In this document: positions 62,846-64,000 of the stretch, one piece after another
Position numbering within the stretch: position 1 is the stretch's first letter
How the letters are laid out: every line of letters starts with the position of its first letter
Assembly (NCBI GenBank): GCA_965202895.1
Contig: OZ241901.1
Location: forward strand, 3,906,001-3,970,000
Length of the DNA stretch: 64,000 bases
Reading direction: 5' to 3'
Origin: JAJDXW01 sp965202895
Lineage (GTDB): Bacteria; Pseudomonadota; Gammaproteobacteria; HK1
Position numbers and translations under genes: made by a program
The notes under the pieces: generated by a model
What the model was told of the DNA's origin: nothing
The model's database searches: none
The model's input: only the letters and a program-made list of their open reading frames with translations

Positions 62846-64000
62846 TCACCGCCCATCTGCCCGCGCTCCAGGTCGTGGTGCCGCTCGTCGCCGCGCCCGT
62901 CTGCGTGCTGCTGCGGTGGAGCCGGGTGTGCTGGATGGTGGCGATGGCGGCGAGCCTGTTCGCGGTGGCGGGGGCCTGGAGCCTGCTTCGCAGCGTGATC
63001 TCCCAGGGGCCGACCTCGTACCTCCTGGGCTCCTGGGCGGCCCCGTGGGGAATCGAGTACCGGGTGGACGAGACGAACGCGTGGGTGATGCTCGTGGTGA
63101 GCGTCGTCAGCGCGGCCGCGCTTCTCTTCGCGCGCCGGAGCGCGGAGCGGGAGATCGACACCGATCGCCTCCACCTCTTCTACACCGCGTGGCTGCTCTG
63201 CCTCGCCGGCCTGCTCGGGATGGCGGTCACCGCGGACGCCTTCAACGTCTTCGTGTTCCTCGAGATCTCCTCGCTCTCCTCGTACGTGCTGATCAGCCTC
63301 GGCGCCCGCCGCCAGGCGCTGGCCGCGGCGTTCCGCTATCTCGTGCTCGGCACCGTCGGGGCGACGTTCTTCCTGATCGGGGTGGGGCTCCTCTACCAGG
63401 TGACCGGGACCCTCAACATGGCCGATCTCGCCGCGCGGCTCCCCGAGCTCGGCCCCCACCGCACGGTCACCACCGCGTTCGGCTTCCTCGTCGTCGGCAT
63501 CGCGCTGAAGACCGCCGTCTATCCGCTTCATGCCTGGCTGCCGAACGCCTACGCCTTCGCCCCGTCCGCGGTCTCCGTGTTCCTCGCCGGCGCCGCGACG
63601 AAGGTGGCGCTCTACCTGCTGCTCCGGTTCCTGTTCACGGTGTTCGGCCTGGAATTCGTGGCTGGCGGCCCGATCCCCCTCCTGCTCGCGCTGACCGGCG
63701 TGGCGGGGCTCGTCGCCGCCTCCGTCGCCGCCTGCCGGCAGGAAGACGCGAAGCGCCTGCTCGGCTTCTCGAGCGTCGCCCAGATCGGCTACCTCGTGCT
63801 CGGGGTGGGCCTTCTCTCGACCGCGGGAGTGGCGGCGGCCCTCATCCATCTCTTCAGCCACGCGCTCATGAAGGCCGCGCTCTTCGTCTGCCTCGGATGC
63901 GTCGCGTACCGGGTCGGCTCCGTCCGGATCGCGGACCTCGCGGGGATCGGACGGCGCATGCCCTGGACCGCCTCCGCCCTCGTGGTCGCCGGGCTCAGCC
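62842..64000 (+). CDS. mnhD: Na+/H+ antiporter subunit D (3'-truncated by window end)
   Basis: ATG 62842 overlaps the mnhC stop, and the frame is open to the last base: 386 codons of a NuoN/NuoM-like protein. TADAFNVFVFLEISSLSSYV, LKTAVYPLHAWLPNAYAFAP, KVALYLLLRFLFTVFG and LLGFSSVAQIGYLVLGVGLL, IHLFSHALMKAALFVCLGCV are the conserved antiporter helices, with the key Glu (FLEISS), Lys (LKTA, MKAAL) and His residues. It is one of the proton-translocating subunits. Confidence 0.94.
   Translation, partial: MITAHLPALQVVVPLVAAPVCVLLRWSRVCWMVAMAASLFAVAGAWSLLRSVISQGPTSYLLGSWAAPWGIEYRVDETNAWVMLVVSVVSAAALLFARRSAEREIDTDRLHLFYTAWLLCLAGLLGMAVTADAFNVFVFLEISSLSSYVLISLGARRQALAAAFRYLVLGTVGATFFLIGVGLLYQVTGTLNMADLAARLPELGPHRTVTTAFGFLVVGIALKTAVYPLHAWLPNAYAFAPSAVSVFLAGAATKVALYLLLRFLFTVFGLEFVAGGPIPLLLALTGVAGLVAASVAACRQEDAKRLLGFSSVAQIGYLVLGVGLLSTAGVAAALIHLFSHALMKAALFVCLGCVAYRVGSVRIADLAGIGRRMPWTASALVVAGLS

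Noticed and set aside
1..64000. tRNA genes or a tRNA attachment site for the prophage
   Set aside because: No cloverleaf-like segment or intact T-arm sequence was seen at the prophage edges or elsewhere.

Overview
This window is about 70% GC chromosomal DNA from a bacterium whose gene content fits a gammaproteobacterium. That content includes a system I cytochrome c maturation (ccm) pathway, a membrane-bound nitrate reductase (nar), class I GshA and a Mrp/Mnh-type Na+/H+ antiporter. The antiporter and a DoeA/creatinase-like M24 protein hint at a saline or host-associated habitat. That habitat reading is inference. No rRNA, tRNA or CRISPR array was seen.

Layout. 1-1416: end of a nitrate reductase operon (narJ, narI). 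1846-3035 (minus): ccmI and ccmH. 3.1-3.6 kb: a dispersed repeat and an ISAs1-like transposase remnant. 3.7-25.0 kb: a Mu-like, contractile-tail prophage that keeps head and tail genes but shows no transposase/integrase, repressor, terminase, complete portal or lysis genes. Its first gene is an in-frame fusion of a NYN-domain protein with the C-terminal half of a portal protein. 25.0-28.7 kb: a graveyard of defence genes (HerA-like ATPase fragment, internally deleted N-6 DNA methylase, decayed HTH gene) with an apparently intact MazEF-type pair among them. 28.7-32.1 kb: a CueR-like regulator and a copper P-type ATPase with a CueR-type promoter. 32.2-38.7 kb (minus): ccmG, an alpha/beta hydrolase, then ccmF, E, D, C, B, A. 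The ccm operon is therefore cut in two, with about 29 kb of foreign and unrelated DNA between ccmG and ccmH.

39.2-42.1 kb: hotdog thioesterase, a rhodanese/cyclophilin-like fusion and a glutathione S-transferase. 42.5-49.1 kb: a second defence island with hicAB, another transposase remnant, a MazF-type toxin and a 1709-residue single-chain helicase/methylase restriction enzyme that carries a dispersed palindromic repeat in frame. 49.5-60 kb: metabolic genes for nitrilase-fold hydrolase, glutaredoxin, SCP-x-like thiolase, an HMG-CoA-synthase-like/OB-fold fusion, fatty acid desaturase, D-2-hydroxyacid dehydrogenase, glutamate-cysteine ligase, a CMD-family protein, a small dimeric alpha-beta barrel protein and an M24 family hydrolase. 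60.3-64.0 kb: an mrp/mnh operon (E-F-G-B'-B-C-D), cut by the window end in mnhD.

The gaps between host operons are rich in short repeats. At least five families can be seen by eye. One is a palindromic element of about 85-90 bp with CCTGGGAACGC/GCGTTCCCAGG ends, present between genes at three places and inside the restriction gene. The most unusual items are the split ccm operon, the NYN-portal fusion at the prophage edge, six near-identical 120-bp repeats in the tape-measure gene, a clear -1 frameshift site in the tail chaperone gene, and the in-frame repeat insertion in the restriction enzyme.
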